A stretch of 64,000 nt of DNA from Przewalskia tangutica (Eukaryota > Streptophyta > Magnoliopsida > Solanales > Solanaceae), in assembly GCA_029844215.1 (NCBI GenBank), contig CM056724.1:79317093-79381092 (forward strand), written 5' to 3'. A program made the position numbers and the translations under genes. Shown here piece after piece: positions 31,131 through 42,058 of the stretch; the first letter of the stretch is position 1; each line of letters opens with the position of its first letter. Below the pieces are notes generated by a model, which did not search any database, had not been told where the DNA came from, and was given only the letters and a program-made list of their open reading frames with translations.

Positions 31131-34100
31131 TGTTATACCCCGTATTTCCAGAGTATGTACGTAAGGACGTACGTAGAAAAGTTTGGGCTTTAAAGTGGCT
31201 TGGCCGAAAATTATTTGTTCACAACACCCGATTAGAGTCGTGTTTTTAAGAAAAGTTTTTCATAACTTGCGAAGGGAAAATTCCGGCTATGTCATTTCTA
31301 ATTTTTGCGGATTTTTCCGAGAGACGAAACGTGTTGGACCAACAAGAGGGCGCCATTTGGCACCCTCTCATTGGTGGAGTGTGGGCGGTAAAGGTGGCCG
31401 AAAGTGTGGCCATTTTTGTCAAGGGTTAGGTAGGATATTTGTGTGTTAGTTGGTTAAGGACACATGGGTGAATCTTGGCCCTACACTTGCTATGCACTTG
31501 GCATGATCTTGGCCATTGGTTGGCCTTGGCTTCTATAAATACCCCCTTGGAATACTTGTTCATCCATTCCTACACTTTCCTAAAGTCTTGAGAGCTTCCC
31601 TTTGGAGTGGTTGTCTCGTCCTCCCTTGTGAGGCCCCAGCCAAGAGCCCTTCCCCTTGGCGAGAGCACCCCCTAGTGGGGTAGGCGAGGTATACACCACT
31701 TGTGGTGTTGTCTCGTATAGATACCCCCTCTTGGTAGAAATACTCTCAAAAGTATTGTTATAATGCCCAAATTACCTTAGCCGTATACCTTGTAGTATTC
31801 TAAGGTTATACCTATCTGAAAAGCCAGTTATACTATTATACTTCCGTCGGTACCAAACCGAAACCCTAAGAAAAATCTCCATGGTTAGTTGGAGTAGTAT
31901 GTAGAAGTTGGTTAGAACTTCTAAGGGTAGTTTGGAGCGGGTTGAGCGCCGGAGTTGGAGCTAAACGTTGCCGGATCGACTTTATACTTGGATAATTATG
32001 GGCTTATCGAGGTAAATATCTTGTCCTCTATTGTAATTGGAAATTACATGATTGTTAGACTATATAGTTGAAGTATACTATATATAGAATCGAACGTTGT
32101 TATCGGCAATGTCTTTGGACTTAAGCTGAATAATAAGAAACCTTTTCAAAAGAAGTCTTGACGTAATTACATGGGTGTATTACGATGAGACTTGTGTAGC
32201 TTTTACGTGAGGTAGAATTGTGCACGTCCGGATTAGACGTATAACCCCCGGTTGGCTTGGTAGCGGCCAGATAGAGGAGATTTACGCTGTTGCGGGGAGG
32301 TCTTCAATTTTCGTAGAATGTTCTACGAAGAGATCTAAATATTAATAAGCGCCTTGTGGCCTTATAGGTTGAAATCGCGTGTGGCGCGATCTACTTGGCT
32401 TAAGAGTAGCCGGTTGGAAGTACTTGGAGCGTTTTGCTATTAGTCGATACTCGTCGCGAGGTATGTGAACCTCTTCCTATCTCTTCTAGCATGATATGTG
32501 TGTAACTATGTAGTACGATAGACGTACATGTGTTAAATGTATTTGATTGGTCTAAAAACATAAAGTGTTATAACGGCTTTATGGAAGTTGGTTATAACAG
32601 CTTTATGTAGGTAAGAAAATACTTGTGGTTTTTAAAAGGGTAACTGATTTTGAACTATAACTGGCTGGTTATGTAATAATAAAGAACTTGAAGTATTTCA
32701 AAAGATTTTTGAATCATTTTGAAAGAAGAAGTATCTTGGGTTTTGAAAACTTAAGAGTTATCTGGCTTTATGGGAAGTTAGGTATAACGGCTTAAGAATG
32801 TTTCTTGATTTGAAAATCGAATGTGTATCGACAAACCAACTGCGGCGTTAATAAAAGGAAATATTTTGTGATTAAGTATTATTAAAACCAGTAGAAACTT
32901 CCATCTGCATAGAAGCTAAGATGAGACAAAATGATATTTCCTAGATCATGGCTGCTGTAATAAGATTGTTATAAATAAGAATATCCTACTCACATATAAG
33001 GCTTATGTTTTCTCAGATGGTTTAAAAGAGAATTATATTCTTAAATGAATAAGACTATGAACTACGAAACCTTTCTAAAATAAGAACCGTGAACATTTGA
33101 AATTAGGCAAACTTGGACGTTTGGAAAATAATGTTGTTACTTGATTTTACAAAGGTAAGTGTTTTGATTTACTTCAAAAGATAATCACTCTATTTTCATA
33201 TACTACGGATATTGTGTGACTTTTGTAAACGTAACGTATCTTTTAAAAGATAATGTATGAAGTACTTTGGGAATAGATACCCGATCTTGTTAATCATATA
33301 TTAGAATGTACCTTGTGTGTATAACATGATTGTGTTGGTTTGTGATAGCCTTGTAATACTTTCTTGTTGATTTGATAAGTAAACATGCTAGGATGCTACG
33401 TGTGTTAGTATCTTGTGATGTTTTGTGTAAAGGGGTTTTCCTCATCGCGCTTAAAGTTGTTTGACTCTCAGCCGTTATGTTGGTATTGTACCACTCACCT
33501 TGACTTGTCTCCGGAGGTTAAGCTGCCCTCCGATGCGGGGTAGACTCAGGTGGTCTGGGACCATGATTCGAGAATACCTCATGCGGGTCCAGGGGATCCA
33601 TGCGAAACTACGGGAGTTCCAGGTTAGTTTGCGGCCCTTGTGGTCATGCGGTCTTCGTGGCCATGCGGACTGCGAGTCCAGGACGATGCCGGGGAGTAGC
33701 TACCCTCGTCGAGGAATACCTCATGCGGGCTATGAGGTTGGCCTACGCGAGCTACTGAGAGTTCTGAGGCTAGACGCGCATTTGATCTGCGAGCGAGTGA
33801 CCGGCTTTGATCATGTGATGATCTGAGCAGATATCATGATACGATTTATGACCATGTTAGTAATCGTAGGTGTTAGTAGTCGGTTATGCCTTCGTACTTA
33901 CCTGTCTTGTTTTATTAGGACACAGTGGGACACGTGTTCATGTGTATTTCTTGGTGCTTTTATATCATAAGCGCTGGCGATGAGAAGGTATTCCACGGGC
34001 ATGATTGATGTTATGGGCGTGAGACCCATAGTTACATTTGAGTGATGACTTTGAGGCGTGAGTCCCGACTTAACATATTTGCCTATTTATTGTGAGCGTA

Positions 34101-34585
34101 GTTTGGTTATCATACATGTCTCTGCTTTATAGACTATTATGATTTCATTTCTGATATTTTGATTTCACATACTTGGTACTGTTGTCTTGACCTCCTGGAA
34201 GTGCGTTCATCCGCGAGTTGAGGTACACGATCGTTGATCCTAGTTCTCGGTCACGATTCAGCGTATGGGAAGCTCCGTTTCTCGGAGGCTTATCGATGGT
34301 ATAGTCCCTGTCGTTGTAGGTATTTACATTCAGGGTATGGCGGGGCCTGTCCCGCCATTGTTGTCGTATCATTCTTAGAAGTGCAGTAATCTTGTTGTGG
34401 GCGAGTTGTAATGGGATGTATCGTTCGGTTTAAAATTGATTTATATACATGCCGTAAGCAAGTTTCTCCGACATCGTTTCTTACTTCATAATATTTTCAT
34501 GTCTTGTTTTATGTTCGTGATTACTCGATGTTGTATCACTAGGGTGCCCGGTAAGGCACGATCACGGGCCGGGTTGGTCGTGACA
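31131..34585 (+). mobile_element. Element C 5' LTR
   Basis: TATAAATA is at 31534-31541. The palindrome at 31346-31367 reads GAGGGCGCCA/TGGCACCCTC, with a paired A-C and T-G change relative to other copies. The minisatellite is at 33569-33830, and the terminus TCGTGACA is followed by a PBS. Confidence 0.9.
33569..33830 (+). repeat. ~141-bp LTR repeat, 2 copies (C type)
   Basis: Units start near AATACCTCATGCGGG at ~33570 and ~33711 and include CTACGGGAGTTCCAGG and TGGTCATGCGG. Homologous arrays are at 39698-39950, 47747-47960, and on the minus strand at 48840-49060 and 55330-55570. Confidence 0.78.
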
Positions 34586-34590
34586 TAAAG

Positions 34591-34602
34591 TGGTATCGAG
34601 CG
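34591..34602 (+). promoter_or_regulatory. Primer-binding site, element C
   Basis: TGGTATCGAGCG, the same CAG-shortened form of TGGTATCAGAGC as in A and W, lies five bases after the LTR end. Confidence 0.8.
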
Positions 34603-34645
34603 ATTAATCCTCGGAAAGTGTCTCTGACCGTATCGATAGAGTCTT

Positions 34646-34677
34646 GATTATCGGTGTGTTGCACCACACCAATAATC
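34646..34677 (+). other. Leader hairpin (copy 5, compensatory variant)
   Basis: Stems are GATTAT/ATAATC and GGTGTG/CACACC with loop TTGCAC. Relative to the other copies the G-U pair has become G-C and the loop is two bases shorter, so pairing is preserved despite change. Confidence 0.72.
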
Positions 34678-34788
34678 GTGGAGGCTATAGGATATTTAGG
34701 ATTGGTTTCTATTCTTCTCACTCCGAGATCGTGCCTTAGAGGTGTGTTGTAAGTTGGACCCTCTCACGTATTTCTTTCCCTTACGCTT

Positions 34789-35583
34789 ATGCCTCGCGTA
34801 GGCAACCGGGCCGGGAGGCAAAGCGGCCGAGGAGCCGCGAGTAAATCTGAGAGGTTACGAGGCACAGACCAACCATCACTGAGTTAGGTGCTTGATCGGG
34901 GAGTTATGCTACGTCACGGCCCAGTGAGTTTAGCTGGCGGCGATTCTCTGCGGTCATGATATATGAACCTTCAGTCCCACGACCGGGAACAGAGAATAGA
35001 GATTTCAAAGAAGCGACCCTGTTACTAGCTATGGATTTGGCTTCCAGAGTGTATACCGATGTCTGCGAGTCTTGATGACTATCTAAGAGAGGTTGCACAA
35101 GAGTAATTCTTGATTGAAGCTTGAGCATGGCACGTATGCGGGCTTATGCGCGGCAGGCGAAGACGTGAGATCGACGGGTTGAAGGGCGGCGAGAAGAGGC
35201 GAGCGGCAAGGTCCTTTGGTAACTTTAGGCGAGTCACCTCACCAAGATTAGATTATGCACATCCACGGTCTGCGAAAGGTCCTCGCGGGGTTCGGGGCGT
35301 TCGGGGTATCACGAGAGTTGGTGAGCTCGAGCTTAGGTTCACGGCTACGTAGGTTCCGGCCACCGGATTGATGTTCCTCGGTATTCACGGTGTGAGCGCC
35401 ATCGGGAATGTCGTCTTTTAGTTGGTACTTGTTTTACCTGCGGCCGTCAGGGCCATGTGTCGAAAGGATGTCCTAGTAGGAGGACTTAGCCTTCAGGATC
35501 GGTGGGTAGTTCGTCATCCTCCCTTAGCTATGCGCCCTACGGGGCAGGTTTGATTAGAACGACTAAGGGGAGTGAAGCAGTAG
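34789..35583 (+). pseudogene. gag remnant, element C (shortened)
   Basis: It begins with the family start (ATG at 34789) but is ~400 bp shorter than the array gags. The capsid-type segment is largely missing, with only a fragment near 35045-35100. A basic segment is present at 35150-35230. The second zinc knuckle is intact (CFTCGRQGHVSKGC, 35430-35471, standard C-X2-C-X4-H-X4-C spacing). Frames are interrupted throughout. It cannot encode a full Gag, so even particle formation would need another element. The loss is larger than the small CHG-site discrepancies and is probably a real deletion. Confidence 0.75.
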
Positions 35584-36060
35584 ATATAGATATATCCTTA
35601 ACCCTCTAAGAGATCTGTATGTGTGATAAGATGGGTATATCATAAGTGCTATGTTATTGTGATTAGAAAGCTTGGTTAGTTAACCAAGTAAGATTTGGGG
35701 GATAGAGAAAGTGTAAGCCTTAGAGCTTTATACGTAAAGACCATAGAGGTAAGGCCATCTCGAGTAAAGGTGTAGTGTTTTGTTTGATCCTTATCGGAGT
35801 GCATAGTGCACGTGAGCTATGTTTGGGATAGGTCCCTTAGTAGTGTGGAATGAAAGAGGGTAGTTGAGCTAAGAATACCACTAGGTTTTCATAACGGGAT
35901 TAGTGAGAATTTTCCTTCGGGGAGCTAGCGTTTTGCGCGTTGCCGGGTCGGGTTGAGGCCACGTTGCGGGTCAGCCCGCGGCATGTATGGTGGTGGGGTC
36001 AGTTTGTGGTGGTCCCGCCTTGTGGTAGGGTCACGAGGGTGTTAGGCCCAAGTTTAGTTA

Positions 36061-36850
36061 ACCAAACGCGTCTGGTCGTGGACGATTCGACCGATGGTCG
36101 GGCCGAGGAGGTCAGCCGTCTTGTCTTCTAGCAAAGACCGTTTACTCGGCAGTGTGGATTTATCAGAAAGGTTGTAAGGCTGCACGGGGTGCCTACCTTC
36201 ACCTTATGACAGACAGCGGAGCCCAGGGTACGGCTGTTTCTTTTCTGGAGGTTTTACCAGGCAAGGTTAGGAACTCAAGTGAGTCTCAGAATCGCATTCG
36301 CCCTCGGGCCAGTGTGTGGATTTCAGGGGTAGTTGTGAGGATTGTTGTCTCCTGTGGAGGGAGTGTTTAAGCTACCATTTCAGTGTTCGGATGTCGCCTT
36401 ATGGAGCCTTGTAGGGGCGGATGTGTAAGTCGGCCGATTGGTTCGATGTTGGCAAGATTGAGATAGTTGGTTCAGCTTGTTCCAGTGGTGTGGATGGGGT
36501 AAAGCTTATCTAGAAGAGGTTCGGCGCTCGGAGAAATCACGCGGATAATCGGCGACGCAGAGTTCGAGTTGGCCGGTCGGTCTTCTTGAAAGTACCACCG
36601 GGTTGGGTGTGACGAGTTTTGGAAACAGAGGGAACTTAGCCCGAGTTACTTTGGGCCCTTTTGAGTTCATGTGAAGAATAGGCCAGGTTGCCTATATGTT
36701 AGCATTTGCCGTCCGACTTAGGAGGCAGTACGTCCGGTCTTTCGTATTGTTATAATCGGGAAAGTATCGGAGATCCATCCAGAGTGTTCCCAGTTAATGA
36801 TGACCACGTTAGAGATAGTAACCCCGAGTTTTGGGCGAAGCAATATCGAA
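36061..36850 (+). pseudogene. Degenerate integrase (pol 3') remnant, element C
   Basis: Broken frames read, in the order expected for a plant Ty3/gypsy integrase: KVVRLHGVP (36168-36194), TDSGAQGTA after a frameshift (~36209-36235, where the family has DRGAQFTA around the second catalytic Asp), WFDVGKIEIVGS (~36440-36475), GVTSFGNRGNLARVTLGPF (36606-36662, the GPY/F-type C-terminal module), RPGCLYVS/GQVAY-like (~36680-36710) and GDPSRVFPVND (36769-36801). The motif matching is from memory of the family, not a search. Many stops and frameshifts make it non-functional. It shows that this lineage descends from an autonomous gag-pol element with integrase last in pol. Confidence 0.8.
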
Positions 36851-37238
36851 ATGTGGTAAGAGTTCAGTGTCACGACCTCAAGGATCGCATGCAGCCCGGT
36901 ACCATTTGTTAGGTCGCCGGAGTGACACTAGAACCTCGCGGCAAAGTGACAAAAGTGGTATCACGACGAGTAAAGGGAGAAGCGAGCATGTATGGCGAGC
37001 ATAGATGTGACCATTTCTTTTGTAAGGAGAAGGTGCGAAGGCAGTATATTTTAGACCCCGGAGAGGGGTATTTGTGGTGATGTTAGAGGTGATTCCTCGT
37101 GGACTTGGATGTAAGAATTTGCGCAGATGTTTCTGTGGCCAGGTGTGGCAGGATCGTTCTCGTAAGTATAGTAGTGAAGACTATACTGGCGCGCGTTTGT
37201 TTCGAGACTTAGAAAGAACATTCGGGACGAATGTTTCT
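36851..37238 (+). other. Pol tail and non-coding internal region, element C
   Basis: No sustained frame. It contains an ~88-bp module (36868-36955) that starts TGTCACGACC and ends GTGACAAAAG. The same module occurs in W at a different place (59851-59932). The AACATTCG/CGAATGTT inverted repeat is at 37217-37235. Confidence 0.65.
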
Positions 37239-37251
37239 AAGGAGGGGAGAA
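37239..37251 (+). promoter_or_regulatory. Polypurine tract, element C
   Basis: AAGGAGGGGAGAA directly precedes the 3' LTR start at 37252. Confidence 0.9.
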
Positions 37252-40200
37252 TGTTATACCCCGTATTTCCAGAGTATGTACGTAAGGACGTACGTAGAAA
37301 AGTTTGGGCTTTAAAGTGGCTTGGCGAAAATTATTTGTTCACAACACCCGATTAGAGTCGTTTTTTTGAAGCGTTTTGCATAACTTGCGAAGGAAAATTC
37401 GGCTATGTCATTTCTAATTTTTGCGGATTTTTCGAGAGGCGAAGCGTGTTGGACCAACAAGAGGCGCCACGGCACCCTCTCATTGGTGGAGTGTGGGCGG
37501 TAAAGGTGGCGAAAGTGTGGCCATTTTTGTCAAGGTTAGGTAGGATATTTGTGTGTTAGTTGGTTAAGGACACATGGGTGAATCTTGGCCTACACTTGCT
37601 ATGCACTTGGCATGATCTGGGCCATTGGGTGGCCTTGGCTTGTCCTATCAATCCCCCCCCCCCCCTTAGAAGACTTGTTCATCCATTCCTAAACTTTCCT
37701 AAAGTCTTGAGAGCTTCCCAGCTGGAGTGGTTGTCTCGTCCTCCCCCTTGTGAGGCCCCTGGCGAGAGCCCTTCCCCCTTGGCAGAGCACCCACAGTGGG
37801 GTAGTAGAGGGTATACACCACTTGTGGTGTTGTCTCGTATAAATACCCCCCCTCTTGGTAGAAATACTCTCAAAAGTATTGTTATAATGCCCAAATTACC
37901 TTAGTCGTATACCTTGTAGTATTCTAAGGTTATACCTATACGAAAAGCCCCGTTATACTATTATACTTCCCGTCAGTCACCAAACCGAAACCCTAAGAAA
38001 AATCTCCATGGTTAGTTGGAGTAGTATGTAGAAGTTGGTTAGAACTTCTAAGGGTAGTTTGGAGCGGGTTGGAGCGCACGGAGTTGGAGCTAAACGTTGC
38101 CCAGGATCGACTTATACTTGGATAATTATGGGCTTATCGAGGTAAATATCTTGTCCCTCTATTGTAATTGGAAATTACATGATTGTTAGACTATATAGTT
38201 GAAGTATACTATATATAGAACTGAACGTTGTTATCGGCAATGTCTTTGGACTTAAGCCTGAATAATAAGAAACTTTTGAAAAGAAGTCTTTGACTGTAAT
38301 TACATAAGGCGTATTCTGATGAGACTTGTGTAGCTTTGTGAGGTAGAATTGTGCACGTCCGGATTAGGCGTATAACCCCCGGTTGGCTTGGTAGTCGGCC
38401 CAGATAGAGGAGGAGATTTCTGTCATGTTGGGAGGAGTCGCGAATTTTACGTAGAATATTCTACGAAGAGATCTAAATATTAATAAGCGCCTTGTGGCCT
38501 TATAGGTTGAAATCGCGTGTGGCGCGATCTACTTGGCTTAGGAGTAGCCGAGCGGTTGGAAGTACTTGAGCGTTTTGCTATTAGTCGATACTCGTCGCGA
38601 GGTATGTGAACCTCTTCCTATCTCTTCTAGCATGATATGTGTGTAACTATGTAGTGCGATAGACGATACGTGTTAAATGTATTTGATTGGTCTAAAAACA
38701 TAAAGTGTTATAACGGCTTTATGGAAGTTGGTTATATGACTTTATGTAGGTAAGAAAATACTTGTGGTTTTAAAAGGGTAAGCGATTTTGAACTATAAGC
38801 GGCTGGTTATGTAATAATAAAGAACTTGAAGTATTTCAAAAGATTTTGAATCATTTTGAAAGAAGAAGTATCTTGGGTTTTGAAAACTTAAGAGTTATAA
38901 TGGCTTTATGGGAAGTTAGGTATAACGGCTTAAGAATGTTTTCTTGATTTGGAAATCGAATGTGTATCGACAAACCATCTGCAGCGTTAATAAAATGAAA
39001 TATTTTGTGATTAAGTATTATTAAAACCGGTAGAAACTTCCATCCGCATAGAAGCTAAGATGAGACAAAATGATATTTCCTAGATCACGGTCTTTGTAAT
39101 AAGATTGTTATAAACAAGAATATCCTACTCACATATAAGGCTTATGTTTTCTCGGATGGTTTAAAAGAGAATTATATTCTTAAATGAATAAGACTATGAA
39201 CTACGAAACCTTTCTAAAATAAGAGCAGTGAACATTTGAAATTAGGCAAACTTGGGCGTTTGGAAAATAATGTTGTTACTTGATTTTACAAAGGTAAGTG
39301 TTTTGATTTACTTCAAAAGATAATCACTCTATTTTCATATACTACGTATTGTGTGACTTTTGTAAACGTAACGTATCTTTTAAAAGATAATGTATGAAGT
39401 ACTTTGGGAATAGATACGATCTTGTTAATCATATATTAGAATGTACCTTGTGTGTATAACATGATTGTGTTGGTTTGTGATAGCCTTGTAATACTTTCTT
39501 GTTGATTTGATAAGTAAACATGCTAGGATGCTACGTGTGTTAGTATCTTGTGATGTTTTGTGTAAAGGGGTTTTCCTCGATTGCGCTTAAAGTTGTTTGA
39601 CTCTCGGTAGTTATGTTGGTATTGTACCACTCACCTTGACTTGTCTCGGAGGTTAAGCGCCCTCCGTGCGGGGTAGACTCGGTGATGCAGGACCATGATT
39701 CGAGAATACCTCATGCGGGTCGGGGATCCATGCGGAACTACCGGAGTTCGTGTTAGTTTGCGGCCCTTGTGGTCATGCGGTCTTCGTGGCCATGCGATCG
39801 CGAGTCGGGGCGATCTTGGGAGTAGCTACCCTCGATGCGAGAATACCTCATGCGGGCTATGAGGTTGGCCTATGCAGAGCTACGGAGAGTTCGAGGCTAG
39901 GCAGCGCACATTTGATCTGCGGGCGAGTGACCGGCTTTGATCATGTGATCTGAGCGAGATATCATGATCTGATTTATGACCATGTTAGTCTTGTAGGTGT
40001 TAGTAGTCGGTTATGCCTTCGTACTTACCTGTCTTGTTTTATTAGGACACAGTGGGACACAGTGTCGTGTATTTCTTGGTGCTTTTATATCATAAAGCTG
40101 GCGGCGGTGAGGAAGGTATTCCACGGGCATGATTGATGTTATGGGCGTGAGACCCATAGTTACATTTGAGTGATGACTTTGAGGCGTGAGTCACGACTTA

Positions 40201-40733
40201 ACATATCGCCTATTTATTGTGAGCAGTAGTTTGGTTATCATACATGTCTCTGCTTTATAGACTATTATGATTTCATTCTGATATTTTGATTTCACATACT
40301 TGGTACTGTTATCGACCTCGCCCGGAAGTGCGTTCATCTGCGCGAGTTGAGGTACACGATCGTTGATCCTAGTTCTCGGGGTCACTGATTCAGCGTATGG
40401 GAAAGCTCCGTTTCTCGGAGGCTTATCGATGGTATAGTCCCTGTCGTTGTAGGTATTTACATTCGGGGTATGGCGGGCCCTGTCCGCCATTGTTATCGTA
40501 TCATTCTTAGAGGTGCGTAGTAATCTTTGTTGTGGCGAGTTGTAATGGGATGTAACTGTTCGGTTTTAAAATTGATTTATATACATGCCGTAAGGCAAGT
40601 TTTCTCCGATTACTGTTTCTTACTTCATAATATTTTCATGTCTTGTTTTATGTTCCGCTGATTACTCTGATGTTGTATCACTAGGGTGCCCGGGGTAAGG
40701 CACCAGGCACGGGCTCGGGTTCGGGTCGTGACA
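37252..40733 (+). mobile_element. Element C 3' LTR
   Basis: It pairs with 31131-34585. The TATA region is altered (CCTATCAATCCCC near 37644) next to a long C run, while the 5' LTR has an intact TATAAATA. It ends TCGTGACA and is followed by the GAAAG duplication. Confidence 0.9.
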
Positions 40734-40738
40734 GAAAG

Positions 40739-42053
40739 ATTGGGGGATCTTTATACGTAGAGACCTTAGAAGCAAGGCCATCTCGAGTAAAAGATTTATA
40801 TTTTTACGTTTAACCCTTGTCGGAGTGCATGGTGCACGTGAGCTATGTTTGTGGGATAAGTCCCTGAGTAGTGTGGAATGAAAGAGGGTAGTTGAGCTAA
40901 GAAGACCGCTAGGTTTTCGTAACGTGATTAGTGAGATTGTTAGGATCGGGAGCAAGTGTTTTACGCGAGTGGGTCGGGTTGAGGCCATGCGCGGGTCAAC
41001 CCGCGACTGTTTTATGGTGGGGTCGGTTGTGGTGGTCGCCCGGTGGTAAGTCCTGAGGCGCTAGGCCCAGTTTAGTTAACTATCGTGCGAGTTCGTGGAT
41101 GCGTTCGACCGATGGTCGGGCGATGAGGTCGACCCATCTTGTCCTTGAGTTATGCGAGATGTTATTTATCGGGAAGGTTGTAAAGTGCACGAGGCGCCTA
41201 CTTTCACCTTATGGCGACGGTGGAGCCAGTGGTACACTGTTTCTTTCTGGAAGTTTTACCAGCGGGGTTAGGAACTCGGTAAGTCTCGATGTCGCATTCG
41301 CCTCGGGCTGGTGTGTGGATTTCGAGGGTATTGTAGGATTGTTGTCTCTGTTGAGGAGTGTTTTAATAGCTACCATTTCGATTCGGATGTCGCCTTATGA
41401 AGCCTTGTAGGGCGGAGCGTAAGTTCTTGGTCGATTGGTTCGATGTTGGTAAAGTGCAGATAGTTGGTTCATATTTATTTCGGCAGGGTGTGGTTAGGGT
41501 GAAGCCTATCCAGGAGAGGTTATCGGCAGCTCAGAGTCAACAGAAGTCGTGCGGATAATCGGCGACGACTCTTGGAGTTCAGGTTGACGGTCGGAATTCT
41601 TGAAGGTACCACCCCGGATAGGGTGTGACTAGTTTTGGAAAACAGAGGGAACTTAGCCTGAGGTACTTGGAGCGTTTTCAGGTCATGTGAAGAATAGGCC
41701 AGGTTGCCTATAAGTTAGCTTTGCCGTCCAGCGTGGAAGCGAAGACGTCCGATCTTTCATGTTGCTATGTTGGAAGAGTATCGGAGATCCATCAGTGTTC
41801 CAGTTAATGATGATCAAGTTGGAAGTAGTAACCGGAGATTTTGGAAACGAAGCGATACTTGAAATGTGGTAAGTTATGAGAAAGATGTTGAGTGTGCGAG
41901 AAGAATGCGACAGTAAGAAGAAGCGAGCATGTATGGCGAGCATAGATGTGATCATTTCTTTTGTAAGGAGAAGGTGCGATGGAAGTATATTTTAGACCTC
42001 GGGTAAGGGCTTTTGTGATGTTAGAGGTGTTTCCTCGTGGACTTGGATGTAAG
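40739..42053 (+). pseudogene. Element Z internal region with integrase remnant
   Basis: Z's internal region resumes after C. From ~41095 to ~41850 it parallels C's integrase remnant. ISIRMSPYEAL (~41376-41408) matches the family's MAPFEALYG region. After it come WFDVG (~41435), a QERLSAAQSQQKS stretch (~41510-41550), GVTSFGKQRELS (~41626-41660) and GQVAYKLALPS (~41698-41730). Frames are broken by many indels. Together with C, it defines a subfamily that still carries pol 3' sequence. PR, RT and RNase H are absent from the visible part, and the 5' half of Z is outside the window. Confidence 0.75.
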
Positions 42054-42058
42054 TATTT

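Larger units (their letters stand above)
31131..40733 (+). mobile_element. Element C, structurally complete (9,603 bp)
   Basis: This is a full LTR-internal-LTR unit flanked by perfect 5-bp target duplications GAAAG (31126-31130 and 40734-40738). LTRs are 31131-34585 (3,455 bp) and 37252-40733 (3,482 bp), both TGTTATACCCCG...TCGTGACA. It has a PBS, leader hairpin, gag remnant, degenerate integrase remnant and PPT. It lacks protease, reverse transcriptase and RNase H, so it must have moved with enzymes supplied by another element. It interrupts Z's internal region, which resumes at 40739. Confidence 0.9.

Noticed and set aside
36152..36370. DSGAQG read as an aspartic protease active site
   Set aside because: It follows RLHGVP and is spaced as in the integrase core (DRGAQF), and the protease context is absent.
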